Source of the DNA: Pseudoalteromonas sp. EB27
Lineage (GTDB): Bacteria > Pseudomonadota > Gammaproteobacteria > Enterobacterales > Alteromonadaceae
NCBI RefSeq assembly: GCF_001974875.1
Contig: NZ_MTQD01000020.1
Location: 1 to 64,000 of the forward strand
DNA length: 64,000 bases
Direction of reading: 5' to 3'
Shown: positions 36,396 to 45,855 of the stretch, one piece after another
Layout of the letters: each line of letters begins with the position of its first letter
Numbering within the stretch: position 1 is the stretch's first letter
The notes under the pieces: generated by a model
The model's database searches: none
What the model was told of the DNA's origin: nothing
The model's input: only the letters and a program-made list of their open reading frames with translations
Translations under genes and position numbers: made by a program

Positions 36396-37191
36396 AGTAG
36401 GCTCTATTTTGGCTAATCATGGTGTTTAACTCTTCTATATACGCTTCACCGCGCTCAGAGTAAGACATTAAACCATGTGTAAGTTCAGTCGCTAAAATTG
36501 GTTTTTGCTCAAGACGTAAGTTTTCACGTATTGCGCGCAAATCTTTATAAGCAGGATGCGTATTTATGTTTTTAAAGTAAGAGTTTATAGCAGCTCTTAC
36601 CGATTTGAACGCAGCAACTTCGTGCGCAGCCCCTGTATTACGGCGTTTTGGCACCATGCCACAACCTTTTGTGTAACACCACTGACCAAAAAAGTTAAGG
36701 CCAATACGTGCAAAACGTGATGTGCCCCACGCAGATTCATTTGCAGCTTGCATAAGCGCTAATTCTTTAGGAATTATATCAACACGGCGTAATGCTTGCG
36801 TAAGTATGAGCGTATCAACCGTGGTTGGTAAGCCGTATGACTTTAAAATTTTAGCAATATCTTTGCTTTGCTTTTTTTCTAAAGGTAATTCGTTTTGTAG
36901 CATCATGCGTGCTATTTCTAGCTTAGCGCGTTGCTGTAGTATTTTTTTGTTTTCGGCTTCTACATGCGGGCGGATAAAGCTAAAAAATGCATGTTTTTTT
37001 TCTTTTACATCACTAAATTCAGAAAACTTAGGTAATTTTACGTTATGTAATGGTTTTTCTTTTTTCTTCACTTTTTTGGGTTGTTCTGACGTTTGTTCAT
37101 CCTGATCAACGTCGTCACTTTGTATAAACGGATATGCAAGCGCCCATACAAAAAATACGGTTAACAAAAACTGAAAAATAATTCTTAGCAT
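36385..37191 (-). CDS. Bax-like glucosaminidase-domain protein
   Basis: The 268-aa protein has an N-terminal membrane anchor (FQFLLTVFFVWALAYPF) and a lysine-rich stretch (about 40-75). A glucosaminidase-like domain of the E. coli Bax type follows: ANESAWGTSRFARIGLNFFGQWCY and RAAINSYFKNINTHPAYKDL. The Glu in ANESAWG is the likely catalytic acid. It should trim peptidoglycan in the periplasm. It overlaps the DUF2987 gene by 11 nt. Confidence 0.87.
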   Translation of the reverse strand: MLRIIFQFLLTVFFVWALAYPFIQSDDVDQDEQTSEQPKKVKKKEKPLHNVKLPKFSEFSDVKEKKHAFFSFIRPHVEAENKKILQQRAKLEIARMMLQNELPLEKKQSKDIAKILKSYGLPTTVDTLILTQALRRVDIIPKELALMQAANESAWGTSRFARIGLNFFGQWCYTKGCGMVPKRRNTGAAHEVAAFKSVRAAINSYFKNINTHPAYKDLRAIRENLRLEQKPILATELTHGLMSYSERGEAYIEELNTMISQNRAYFDE

Positions 37192-37375
37192 GTATTCTCT
37201 CTTTCAAACAACTAATTATGCATGGTTAATACACAAGCATACGAAGGCACATTATACCTAAGCCACTTTATAAACGCGAATAACGAAAAGTAGTGCATTT
37301 GTTCATTCGCAATTTATAAGTCCATGGGTATACTGGGCAAAGTTTAATAATATTAACTATGTGTGAGTAAGCAGT

Positions 37376-38668
37376 ATGGATAAACAATGGCAAAGCCGAA
37401 TAATAGAGCAATATAAACATCGCCCTAACGATAACCGCTCGCCGTGGCAGGTCGATCGTTCGCGTATTATTCATGCCGCTGCATTTAGACGTTTGCAAGC
37501 TAAAACCCAAATTATGGGTATTGGCCTAAACGACTTTTACCGCACTCGCCTTACCCACTCTTTAGAAGTATCGCAAATTGGTACTGGCATATTGCGCCAT
37601 TTAAAAGCGCAACATAGTGACTTTACGCACTTTCCATCAACCGGACTGCTCGAAACACTCTGTTTAGCGCACGATATTGGCCATCCGCCTTTTGGCCATG
37701 GTGGTGAAATAGCACTCAATTACATGATGCGCGATCACGGTGGTTTCGAAGGTAACGCACAAACACTGCGCATAGTTGCAAAACTTGAGCCCTACAGTAA
37801 TGGCCACGGCATGAACCTCACTCGTCGTACTTTATTAGGCTTTATAAAATACCCCGCGTTTATTAATACGCTTTGGCATACCATTCCTGACGATACAACC
37901 GGTCGTGCATTTATAAAAGCGGATGATTGGAGACCTGCCAAAGGGTTATACAACGACGATGCAGCCATATTTAATTGGATAGTAGAACCACTGAGTCAAA
38001 ACGATAAAACATTGCTAGGTAGCCATGCTGCTATTGATAAGTACCGCGCTAAAACAACGTATAAATCGCTCGACAGCGCCATAATGGAACACGCCGACGA
38101 TATAGCGTACGCGGTACACGACTTAGAAGATGCCATTGCAACCCACGTACTTACGTTAGACGATTGGCAAACTCATGCTCTGCCTCATTTAAAAGCACTA
38201 AATTTTGCCTGGTTAAACACCATGCTTGAATCGCTGACCCAGCGTTTGTTTTCAAAAAATGATTATGAGCGAAAAGATGCCATAGGTGAGCTGGTTAATA
38301 CCTTTATTATTCATATACATTTAGATATTCAAAACGATGACTTTGAATGCCCTATTTTAAAGTACACCGCTAAATTAGATGCCCAATACGACAGTGTATT
38401 GCAAATACTTAAGCATTTTGTGTTTCAACGTTTAATACGTGACCCCGAAATGCAGCAAATAGAGTTCAAAGGTCAAAATTTACTAATAGAGTTATTTACG
38501 GCGTTTGCTAGCGATCCGCTGCGTTTATTGCCCGAAACAACACAAGCACAGTACATAGAAGCACAAAAGCAAAACCAAGGTATGCGTATAATTTGCGATT
38601 ACTTAAGTGGAATGACCGACGAATACGCTTATAAAACGTATCAACGATTGTTTTCACCTATGCAGTAG
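37376..38668 (+). CDS. dGTPase-family HD phosphohydrolase
   Basis: The 430-aa protein begins with RNDNRSPWQVDRSRI-like sequence and contains RLTHSLEVSQIGTGI and LAHDIGHPPFGHGGE, the HD metal-binding motif of deoxyguanosinetriphosphate triphosphohydrolases. MEHADDIAYAVHDLEDAI supplies the later metal-site Asp. The family converts dGTP or other dNTPs to deoxynucleoside and triphosphate. It may be the shorter dGTPase type rather than E. coli Dgt. It is a single gene; nothing nearby hints at a phage-defence role. Confidence 0.9.
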   Translation: MDKQWQSRIIEQYKHRPNDNRSPWQVDRSRIIHAAAFRRLQAKTQIMGIGLNDFYRTRLTHSLEVSQIGTGILRHLKAQHSDFTHFPSTGLLETLCLAHDIGHPPFGHGGEIALNYMMRDHGGFEGNAQTLRIVAKLEPYSNGHGMNLTRRTLLGFIKYPAFINTLWHTIPDDTTGRAFIKADDWRPAKGLYNDDAAIFNWIVEPLSQNDKTLLGSHAAIDKYRAKTTYKSLDSAIMEHADDIAYAVHDLEDAIATHVLTLDDWQTHALPHLKALNFAWLNTMLESLTQRLFSKNDYERKDAIGELVNTFIIHIHLDIQNDDFECPILKYTAKLDAQYDSVLQILKHFVFQRLIRDPEMQQIEFKGQNLLIELFTAFASDPLRLLPETTQAQYIEAQKQNQGMRIICDYLSGMTDEYAYKTYQRLFSPMQ

Positions 38669-38675
38669 TAATATT

Positions 38676-38712
38676 AAAAAGGCCGAGTAAATTAAATTTA
38701 CTCGGCCTTTTT
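38676..38712. terminator. Bidirectional terminator
   Basis: GGCCGAGTAAAT (38681-38692) and ATTTACTCGGCC (38696-38707) form a 12-bp stem with a 3-nt loop, flanked by AAAAA and TTTTT. Convergent dGTPase (+) and prolyl oligopeptidase (-) genes share it. Confidence 0.92.
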
Positions 38713-38750
38713 GCTCAGCTATTAAAGTTAGCTATTTAGTTAAATCGCTC

Positions 38751-40907
38751 TTATAACGACTCTACGCCCATGTTGTAAAGCGTAAAACCAAATATATCAG
38801 CGTACTGCTCAATTGTTTTGCTTGTTGGAGTACCTGCACCATGCCCTGCATTGGTTTCTATGCGAATAAGCGTTGGATTATTACCCGTTTGCTTTGCTTG
38901 AAGCTCAGCTGCAAACTTAAACGAATGCGAAGGGACAACGCGGTCATCATGATCGCCAGTTGTAATCATAGTAGCTGGATACTCAACACCTGCTTTTACA
39001 TTATGAAGTGGTGAATAACCTTTAATGTATTCAAACATTTCTTTGCTTTGCTCGCTCGTACCGTAGTCGTATGCCCAACCAGCGCCCGCAGTGAATGTAT
39101 GGTAGCGCAGCATATCAAGTACACCTACAGCAGGTAGAGCCACTTGAAATAAGTCTGGACGCTGCGTCATCACTGCGCCAACTAACAAACCACCATTAGA
39201 GCCACCGCGAAGTGCTAAGCGCTTTTTAGACGTGTACTTTTTGTCTTTTAAGTACTCAGCCGCTGCAATAAAGTCGTCAAACACATTTTGCTTTTGCAAT
39301 TTTGTGCCTGCATTATGCCAGTCTTTACCGTACTCACCGCCACCACGAATATTAGCAACGGCGTACACACCACCTTGTTCAAGCCATACTGCATTAACGG
39401 GGCTAAAGCTTGGCGTTAAACTAATATTAAAACCACCGTAACCATATAAAATAGTAGGGTTTGAACCATCAAGCTTAATGCCTGTTTTATAGGTAATTAC
39501 CATCGGTATTTTAGTACCGTCTTTTGATGTGTAAAACACCTGCTCAGACGTGTAATCATCGCTATTAAAATCAATAGCCGACTTACGATAAACACCCGAT
39601 TCACCCGTAGTTACATCAAACGTATAAGTAGTACCTGGTGTTTTGTAGTTAGTGAACGAATAATAAAGCGTTGTTTGATCTTTTTTACCGCCAAAACCAC
39701 GTGCAGTACCCACGCCTGGCAAGGTAATTTCGCGAATTAGCTCGCCTTTTTTGTTGTACTGTTTTACCTGCGAAATAGCATCAACCATGTAGTTGGCAAA
39801 AAAGGTATCGCCACCTTTTGTCAGGTTTAGTACGTTTTTGGTTTCAGGAATTAAATCAACCCAATTTTCAGGGCTTGGATTACTTGCATCAACCGTCACT
39901 ACTTTTTTGTTTGGTGCATTAAGGTTAGTAACTAAAAACAGCTTGCTGCCTTCGTTATCAATAACTGATGTATCTGAATCAGTATTTCCTACAACCGTTA
40001 CAAACTCACTGTTTTCTTTTGTTAAATCTTTTATAAACAGCTTATTGCCTGAAGTAGACGTACTAGCTGAAATAAGTAAGTAGCGGCCGTCATGAGTTAC
40101 ATCAGCGCCTACATAGCGATGTTTTTGCTCATCAGTTTCACCAAATACAACACTATCAGCAGATTGAGCAGTACCTAGCTTATGGTAATACGCTTTATGC
40201 TGATCTGTTTTAGCCGAAAGCTCACTGCCTTTAGGCTTTTCGTAGCTTGAATAATAAAAGCCTTCGTTGCCTAACCAGTCTATACCACTAAATTTAACAT
40301 CAACAAGCGCTTCTTCAACTTGCTCTTTAGTATGTGCATCAATAACTATAATTTTACGCCAGTCGCTACCGCCTTCAGATATTTGATACGCGAGTAATGA
40401 GCCATCTTTTGAAAACGATAAACCCGACATAGACGTCGTACCATCGTCACTAAACTTGTTTGGATCTAAAAATACTTCTACGTCGCCGCCATCTTTACTG
40501 CGATACAAAACATACTGATTTTGCAGGCCATCGTTTTTATAAAAATAGGTGTAGTCGCCCTCAGTAAAAGGTGCGCCTATTTTTTCGTAATTCATTAGTT
40601 TTTCAAGGCGCTGCTTTAACTTATCGCGATAAGGTATCTGCTCTAAATAAGAAAACGTTAAATTGTTTTGCGTTTTAACCCAATCTGCAGTCTCGCTGCT
40701 CATATCATCTTCTAACCAACGATATGGGTCGCTAACTGCTTCTTCAAAGTAGGTGTCTACGATATCGCCTTTTTTTGTTTCTGGGTATATAACTGCATTA
40801 ACTTGCTTCATTGGTGCTTTTACTTCTTCTTGAGTTACCGTATTAGTTGGCTCTGAACAGCCGCTAAGCGCTACAATTACAGCACATGCTAGAGTGTGTT
40901 TAAACAT
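38751..40907 (-). CDS. Prolyl oligopeptidase (S9A), lipoprotein
   Basis: This 718-aa serine peptidase cleaves after proline in short peptides. A lipobox LSGC near residue 17 predicts a lipid-anchored envelope protein. The seven-bladed propeller spans roughly 110-430. The alpha/beta-hydrolase domain has the catalytic Ser in RGGSNGGLL, Asp in TTGDHDDRVVPSHS and His in NAGHGAGTP. The start at 40907 (MFKHTLACAV) is preferred over 40919 because it gives a compact signal peptide. Confidence 0.94.
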   Translation of the reverse strand: MFKHTLACAVIVALSGCSEPTNTVTQEEVKAPMKQVNAVIYPETKKGDIVDTYFEEAVSDPYRWLEDDMSSETADWVKTQNNLTFSYLEQIPYRDKLKQRLEKLMNYEKIGAPFTEGDYTYFYKNDGLQNQYVLYRSKDGGDVEVFLDPNKFSDDGTTSMSGLSFSKDGSLLAYQISEGGSDWRKIIVIDAHTKEQVEEALVDVKFSGIDWLGNEGFYYSSYEKPKGSELSAKTDQHKAYYHKLGTAQSADSVVFGETDEQKHRYVGADVTHDGRYLLISASTSTSGNKLFIKDLTKENSEFVTVVGNTDSDTSVIDNEGSKLFLVTNLNAPNKKVVTVDASNPSPENWVDLIPETKNVLNLTKGGDTFFANYMVDAISQVKQYNKKGELIREITLPGVGTARGFGGKKDQTTLYYSFTNYKTPGTTYTFDVTTGESGVYRKSAIDFNSDDYTSEQVFYTSKDGTKIPMVITYKTGIKLDGSNPTILYGYGGFNISLTPSFSPVNAVWLEQGGVYAVANIRGGGEYGKDWHNAGTKLQKQNVFDDFIAAAEYLKDKKYTSKKRLALRGGSNGGLLVGAVMTQRPDLFQVALPAVGVLDMLRYHTFTAGAGWAYDYGTSEQSKEMFEYIKGYSPLHNVKAGVEYPATMITTGDHDDRVVPSHSFKFAAELQAKQTGNNPTLIRIETNAGHGAGTPTSKTIEQYADIFGFTLYNMGVESL

Positions 40908-41072
40908 CCTGAGTTCCATTCTTATTTATTAATAGTGCACATAAGTTATTAACTTTTAGCTCTTTTGTCTATTTAGATGCGTTAAGCGCCATTTATCGCT
41001 GTAAACAAATGTAAACTTACGCTTTAATAGTTCACAACACTGATAAAATAAAAAACGATAAAAGAGCACACC

Positions 41073-41387
41073 ATGCAAAGTACAAACCCCACGTTTAAAA
41101 GCTTTAAAGCCTTCTACCCTTATTATTTAAAAGAGCATCGCAACGTTACTTGCCGCCGCTTACATTTTATAGGAAGCACACTCGTTCTTGCTGTAATCGC
41201 AATAGCATTATTGAAACAGCAATATAGTTTATTATGGCTATTACCTGTTATTGGATATGGGTTTGCGTGGGTCGGGCATTTCTTTTTTGAAAAAAACCGC
41301 CCAGCTACTTTTAAACACCCCTTTTACAGTTTGTGGGGAGATTGGGTCATGTTTAAAGACATGCTTGTTGGAAAAATTAAATTTTAA
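41073..41387 (+). CDS. Mpo1-like / DUF962 small membrane protein
   Basis: The 104-aa protein starts FKSFKAFYPYYLKEHRNVTCRRLHFIG, has two hydrophobic segments (about 33-65) and ends with GHFFFEKNRPATFKHPFYSLWGDW. These are the conserved blocks of DUF962, related to yeast Mpo1. A second, longer DUF962 gene is present at 59989. Yeast Mpo1 oxidises 2-hydroxy fatty acids, but the role in this organism is not established. Confidence 0.88.
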   Translation: MQSTNPTFKSFKAFYPYYLKEHRNVTCRRLHFIGSTLVLAVIAIALLKQQYSLLWLLPVIGYGFAWVGHFFFEKNRPATFKHPFYSLWGDWVMFKDMLVGKIKF

Positions 41388-41488
41388 CACTATTTTTATC
41401 ATTCTTTTTTATACCAATTACTTATAAAAACAAAATTACTTCATGCTTTAAGATATAGGTTCTAATAAGTAGTACATAATTTATAGTA

Positions 41489-41527
41489 CACCCATTAAAT
41501 GTTAATTTAATTAACATTTAATGGGTG
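41489..41527 (+). terminator. Strong hairpin after DUF962 gene
   Basis: A perfect 17-bp stem (41489-41505 with 41511-41527, CACCCATTAAATGTTAA and complement) and loop TTTAA. GGTTTTGTGTTTT follows, a moderate T-rich tail, so it is likely a terminator. Confidence 0.65.
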
Positions 41528-41842
41528 GTTTTGTGTTTTATGTTTTTAAAAATATTTATAACTCAACAGTTGTTTATTGCCAGCCCAATAAAAATGGCTT
41601 TCCACTCATGACTAGTTAAACCTACCAACCTCATCTTACCAGTTAATTAAACGTTAAATTTAACTTTTAAATATAATTCATTATCCATCAATTACTTAGC
41701 AACTACCTTCGCTATATAACCAAAACAATGGTCATTATAAAAAACAACCAAATGTAATTATAAAAACACCTAAATTAATTGAATGTTATTCAATTGACTG
41801 GCTTTGTAAATTAAGTATATGTTCAAGGTAACAAAGAGGTTT

Positions 41843-42004
41843 ATACCAATCCGCTTAATTAAGTGAGCTATTTTGAGGATGGAAAAACGTGTTGATAGCT
41901 AGGCAAAAAATTCGCTATTTAGTTGCTTTAAATGAGAATTTTTTAACGCAGGTAACGGCACGTTTAGCCCCTAAAAATGATTAAGTATTATTGCGGGTTG
42001 GTAT
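41843..42004. repeat. Dispersed palindromic repeat, copy B
   Basis: The 162-bp element starts ATACCAATCC and ends GGGTTGGTAT. The centre has AGGCAAAAAATTCGCTATTTAG, GTTG, CTTTAAATGAGAATTTTTTAACG, matching the layout of copies A and C. There is no coding capacity. Confidence 0.72.
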
Positions 42005-42056
42005 TAATCTTTTTGTACATAACTAAAATAATTCAATGGGTATGGGGAAATACAGC

Positions 42057-44627
42057 ATGAATAGAAAACCGTTATTTAAATTACAGCAATCGGTACCACA
42101 AATATTACTCGCCGTGAGTGCGTCAGCTGCACTACTTGGTTCGCTCTCAGTAAATGCTGCAGAGCAAGACACTAAAGCAGAAGAAAACATCGAACAAATA
42201 AGCGTAATTGGCTCTCGCCGATTAGGCCGTACAGTAGAAGACAGCGCAGTACCCATCGATATAATTGGCGCTGATGCCCTTAAAAATTCTGGCTTTACTG
42301 AAACGAATGCCTTACTTAGCAGTTTATTACCCAGCTTTAACTTCCCGCAGGCATCACTTACTGATGGCAGCGACCATGTGCGCCCCGCTCAGCTTCGTGG
42401 CTTAGCCCCCGATCACACCTTAGTGCTTGTTAATGGTAAACGCCGCCACAGCAACGCATTACTTAACTTAAATGGCTCAACGGGTCGTGGTTCATCATCG
42501 GTTGATTTAAATGCAATACCAGCAAATGCTATTGCCCGTATTGAAGTATTACGCGATGGTGCAGCAGCGCAATATGGCTCTGACGCTATAGCGGGTGTTA
42601 TTAATATTGTGCTTAAAAGCGCAAGTAGTGGTGGCTCAGTTGCGGCTATTTATGGTGCTAACGTAACCGAAATGGACGGTGTACCACAGCTTGAATCTGT
42701 ATCTGAAGGTAGCGACGGAAATTTAGCATTTACCGAAGGTGGCGATCGCTCTTTAACAGACGGTCAAACACTCACACTTCAAGGTAATATGGGTTTTGAA
42801 CTTGGCGATAATGGCTTTTTAAACATCTCAACAGAATACCGCGACCGCCATTCAACTAACCGCTCAGACTACGATAACCGTGAAAACTACGCACGATTAG
42901 ATGATGGCTCGTTAGACCCTCGTGAACTTACCGTAAACCGTTATAACCATAACTTTGGTAATGGCGATGTTGAAGACTTTTCAATGTTTTATAACGCAGG
43001 TTATCAATTAACAAACGATATCGATTTATATTCGTTTGGCTCTTACAGCAAACGTGAAGGCGAAGGTGGCGGGTTTTATCGCCGCGCGAGTGATAGCCGT
43101 AATATAGAAGAAGTATACCCTGATGGCTTTTTGCCGGTTATCACTTCAGACATAGATGACTTTTCGCTGGCACTTGGCGCTAAAGGTTTTGCAAACGAAT
43201 GGAATTACGATGTATCGGCCGTATATGGTCAAGATGCGTTCGAGTTTGGCGTTATAAATAGCTTAAATACCTCATACGGCCCTACTAGCCAAACAAGCTT
43301 TGATGCCGGAACACTTACCTACGATCAACTTACCTTAAATGTTGATTTTAATCGTGAGGTAGACGTCAGCTTTTTAGAAAGTTCAGTAAGTGTGGCCGTA
43401 GGTGCTGAGTATCGCCGCGAAGGGTACCAAATTGATGCAGGCGAAGAAGCTTCATATGCACAAGGCACATTTGGCCCAGGTGGTGCAGTAACCGACCCAG
43501 TTGATGGCCCATTTGGCGCAGCGGGTTCACAAGTATTTCCAGGTTTTACACCCGAATCAGAAGGCGACAATAGCCGCCATAACGTGAGCTTTTATATCGA
43601 CCTTGAAACCTACCTAACCGACGATTGGAATTTAGCAGTTGCCGCCCGTTATGAAGATTATTCAGACTTTGGCGATACCATTAATGGTAAAATTGCCACG
43701 CGTTATTCGTTAACTGAAGACTTAGCGCTGCGCGCATCGGTTTCTACTGGTTTTAGAGCACCGTCGTTACAACAGCAATACTTTACCTCGGTAGCCACTG
43801 TATTTGTTGATGGCGAACCAACCGAAACCGGCACATTTGCACCAGGCAGCGATGTAGCAAAAGCGCTAGGCTCACCAGGTCTTGATGCCGAGGAAGCAAC
43901 AAACTACGGCGTTGGTTTTACATGGTCTACCGACTTTAATTTCAGCTTATCGGTTGATTACTACCAAATATTAATTGATGACCGCATTGTGTTATCAAAC
44001 AACTTATCGGGTGCTGCTATTGAGCAACTACTTGAAGGTACCGGTGCTAATCAGGGGCGCTTCTTCTTAAACGCAATTGACAGTAAAACCCGTGGTGTTG
44101 ATGTGGTTGCCTCTTATAATGTAGCAACCGATGGTTACGGCGATTTAGCCTTTAACTTAGGTTATAACTACGGTAAAAATGAAGTGACCAATATCATCGA
44201 CCCACCAGCAGAACTACAAGGCGCTGGGTTTGATCAAGACAACTTATTCTCTGGTAATGAGCTGCGTCGCTTTGAAGTAAGCACACCGCGTAATAAGTAC
44301 AACTTAAGTGCAACGTGGACTAACGATGATATTCGTACAACGCTTAGAACAACACGCTACGGTGAAACTCAAGATCCATCATCAACGGCAGAGCTAAATG
44401 AAGTACTAAAACCAAAATGGATCACTGATTTAGACGTAGCTTATGCACTTACCAATAACGTATCGTTAAGCTTGGGAGCGAATAACATTTTTGATATTTA
44501 CCCAGACGCAACACGCGAAAATGTTGACGAAGTAAGCACTTTCTCACGCTTGTTTGCATACTCTAGCTTTTCACCGTATGGATTTAACGGACGTTACGTG
44601 TACGGTAAAATAGAAATGAAGTTCTAA
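42057..44627 (+). CDS. TonB-dependent outer-membrane receptor
   Basis: This 856-aa receptor has a long signal peptide (ending LSVNA before AEQD) and a TonB-box-like IEQISVIGSRR. The plug domain includes LRGLAPDHTLVLVNGKRRH and RIEVLRDGAAAQYGSDAIAGVINIV, and a 22-strand-type barrel ends in aromatic MKF. The start at 42057 follows GGGGA; the ATG at 42036 lacks a binding site. The substrate is unknown. The final 82 bp are duplicated at 46507-46588, with only synonymous differences, so the present 3' end may have been replaced by recombination. Confidence 0.93.
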   Translation: MNRKPLFKLQQSVPQILLAVSASAALLGSLSVNAAEQDTKAEENIEQISVIGSRRLGRTVEDSAVPIDIIGADALKNSGFTETNALLSSLLPSFNFPQASLTDGSDHVRPAQLRGLAPDHTLVLVNGKRRHSNALLNLNGSTGRGSSSVDLNAIPANAIARIEVLRDGAAAQYGSDAIAGVINIVLKSASSGGSVAAIYGANVTEMDGVPQLESVSEGSDGNLAFTEGGDRSLTDGQTLTLQGNMGFELGDNGFLNISTEYRDRHSTNRSDYDNRENYARLDDGSLDPRELTVNRYNHNFGNGDVEDFSMFYNAGYQLTNDIDLYSFGSYSKREGEGGGFYRRASDSRNIEEVYPDGFLPVITSDIDDFSLALGAKGFANEWNYDVSAVYGQDAFEFGVINSLNTSYGPTSQTSFDAGTLTYDQLTLNVDFNREVDVSFLESSVSVAVGAEYRREGYQIDAGEEASYAQGTFGPGGAVTDPVDGPFGAAGSQVFPGFTPESEGDNSRHNVSFYIDLETYLTDDWNLAVAARYEDYSDFGDTINGKIATRYSLTEDLALRASVSTGFRAPSLQQQYFTSVATVFVDGEPTETGTFAPGSDVAKALGSPGLDAEEATNYGVGFTWSTDFNFSLSVDYYQILIDDRIVLSNNLSGAAIEQLLEGTGANQGRFFLNAIDSKTRGVDVVASYNVATDGYGDLAFNLGYNYGKNEVTNIIDPPAELQGAGFDQDNLFSGNELRRFEVSTPRNKYNLSATWTNDDIRTTLRTTRYGETQDPSSTAELNEVLKPKWITDLDVAYALTNNVSLSLGANNIFDIYPDATRENVDEVSTFSRLFAYSSFSPYGFNGRYVYGKIEMKF
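44546..44627 (+). repeat. 82-bp direct repeat, copy 1 (receptor 3' end)
   Basis: This copy encodes the receptor's last 26 residues (RLFAYSSFSPYGFNGRYVYG and onward to MKF) plus stop. It matches 46507-46588 at 79 of 82 positions. All three differences (TTG/TTA, GCA/GCT, TTC/TTT) are silent third positions. Confidence 0.95.
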
Positions 44628-44917
44628 CCACTAATTAAAATATCTGTATGATTAGCAACCATTCAGATATTCCAAAACAGTGTAATATATTCAAAGTTAG
44701 AAAAATCGGTTTTGATGAGCTCTATAACTAAAACCAGAGCAAAGTAATCATAAGCAACTATTTAGTTTTGAAAGCGATTAATTAACGTGAATTTATTGGC
44801 TATTTGGTTTACTTATTTCAGGCTGTGGCCAAAGATAATTAAAACAAATCAAATGAACTTGTAATTAACACAACGTTATTAAAATTCACCTATTCTTGGA
44901 AGCGTGCTTAATCGTCT
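44628..44917 (+). other. Non-coding stretch with possible lipoprotein-leader remnant
   Basis: No intact gene is visible. Around 44795-44842 one plus-strand frame reads IYWLFGLLISGCGQR then stop, resembling the lipobox end of a lipoprotein signal, with a TGA just upstream. It may be debris of an earlier lipoprotein gene in this cassette. Confidence 0.3.
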
Positions 44918-45139
44918 TTATTCCAAAAATAGCCCAACTTCACCAACGCGCTCAGACTCTTGAGAAAATAAAAAGTAATAACCGCCACCATCATATGTAC
45001 CAATAACCACTCCATTGCTTTTTACTGATTGATATGATGAATCATTTTTATAAAGTTGCCGAAAGTAATTGTCCTTTCTTATAGTGCTACATAGCTTTTC
45101 ATGTCTTTTATTCTCACCAACTAAACACCATGGTGCCAT
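44918..45139 (-). CDS. Small hypothetical protein or gene fragment
   Basis: A 73-aa frame starts MAPWCLVGENKRHEKLC and ends GGGYYFLFSQESERVGEVGLFLE. The frame stays open eight codons upstream of the ATG (YKWQSNFE) without a good ribosome binding site, so it may be the end of a longer, truncated gene. The composition looks protein-like. It lies on the opposite strand to the lipoprotein/peptidase pair in the inserted cassette. No family recognised; an immunity-type remnant is possible but unproven. Confidence 0.4.
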   Translation of the reverse strand: MAPWCLVGENKRHEKLCSTIRKDNYFRQLYKNDSSYQSVKSNGVVIGTYDGGGYYFLFSQESERVGEVGLFLE

Positions 45140-45342
45140 TTCAAAATTGCTTTGCCACTTATAATCTTATCCTAACAATAACGACGCTTGGTAATTTATT
45201 CAATTTAATAAATATAAACACAGTTAAAAATTCAAAAACATTTAAATATAATGTAATTTATGTTTAGATAAACCAAGTTATTTTTGTTTGATGACTCTTT
45301 TTTAAAATGGTATTCATCAACTATCAAAGGAATGTTTATTTC

Positions 45343-45831
45343 ATGCGTAAATTCGTCAACATTATATTTGTCACTCTTTTTGCAGTCTTAATCTCGGGGT
45401 GTTTAGATAAACCAGATACACCAACACTAGAAAAGCAAAGTACTCTCCTTCGTAATGCAATAAATATAAATAATTTATCTCTATTAGCTGATGCATCCTC
45501 AATTCCTTTTATAGTTACTAAGCAAGAATGGGAAACTGCAGATGACGGTTACGGTTTTGTATTAGGTGAAAAAAGTACTTTACTAGCTAGTAATGCCAAA
45601 GAGCTAAACGATGTACTTAAAATATTAGAGCCTATTAAAATTGAAGGTGAAGAACCCATAAAGCAACAGTTCACTATTTCAGATTTTACCGAAGAATTTA
45701 ATAGTATTGATGAACATTGGAAATCTCTTGATATTATTGTTTTTCTTCGTGGGCAAAGCGATGTAGAGCACATAGTTATTTTAGGATTTGATAAAGAATC
45801 TTTGAAGTTACGAGCAATATATTTTAATTAG
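45343..45831 (+). CDS. Lipoprotein, possible immunity protein for the adjacent peptidase
   Basis: The 162-aa protein starts MRKFVNIIFVTLFAVLISGC, with a lipobox at LISGC (Cys20). It should be lipid-anchored in the envelope. The mature part is acidic and contains TLLRNAININNLSLLADASS and WKSLDIIVFLRGQSDVEHIV; no family was recognised. The start at 45343 gives a normal lipoprotein signal; an upstream ATG at 45307 adds 12 residues. It ends 24 bp before the leaderless M15 peptidase gene, as expected for a periplasmic immunity protein paired with a peptidoglycan-cleaving effector. Confidence 0.72.
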   Translation: MRKFVNIIFVTLFAVLISGCLDKPDTPTLEKQSTLLRNAININNLSLLADASSIPFIVTKQEWETADDGYGFVLGEKSTLLASNAKELNDVLKILEPIKIEGEEPIKQQFTISDFTEEFNSIDEHWKSLDIIVFLRGQSDVEHIVILGFDKESLKLRAIYFN

Positions 45832-45855
45832 TTTAAACAATAAATAGGAGCTAGG

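Larger units (their letters stand above)
41388..42056. other. Long non-coding region upstream of the TonB-dependent receptor
   Basis: This stretch holds an ATACCAATT fragment at 41411, the 17-bp-stem hairpin at 41489-41527, an AT-rich stretch with no recognisable gene (41528-41842) and repeat copy B (41843-42004). Copy B ends 52 bp before the receptor start, so the receptor promoter lies within or beyond the repeat. Confidence 0.7.

Noticed and set aside
37376..38668. Antiphage dGTPase defence gene
   Set aside because: The protein is a normal dGTPase-family member in a backbone setting with no neighbouring defence genes.
42036..42056. Earlier start for the TonB receptor
   Set aside because: The ATG at 42036 has no ribosome binding site; the ATG at 42057 follows GGGGA and gives a regular signal peptide.
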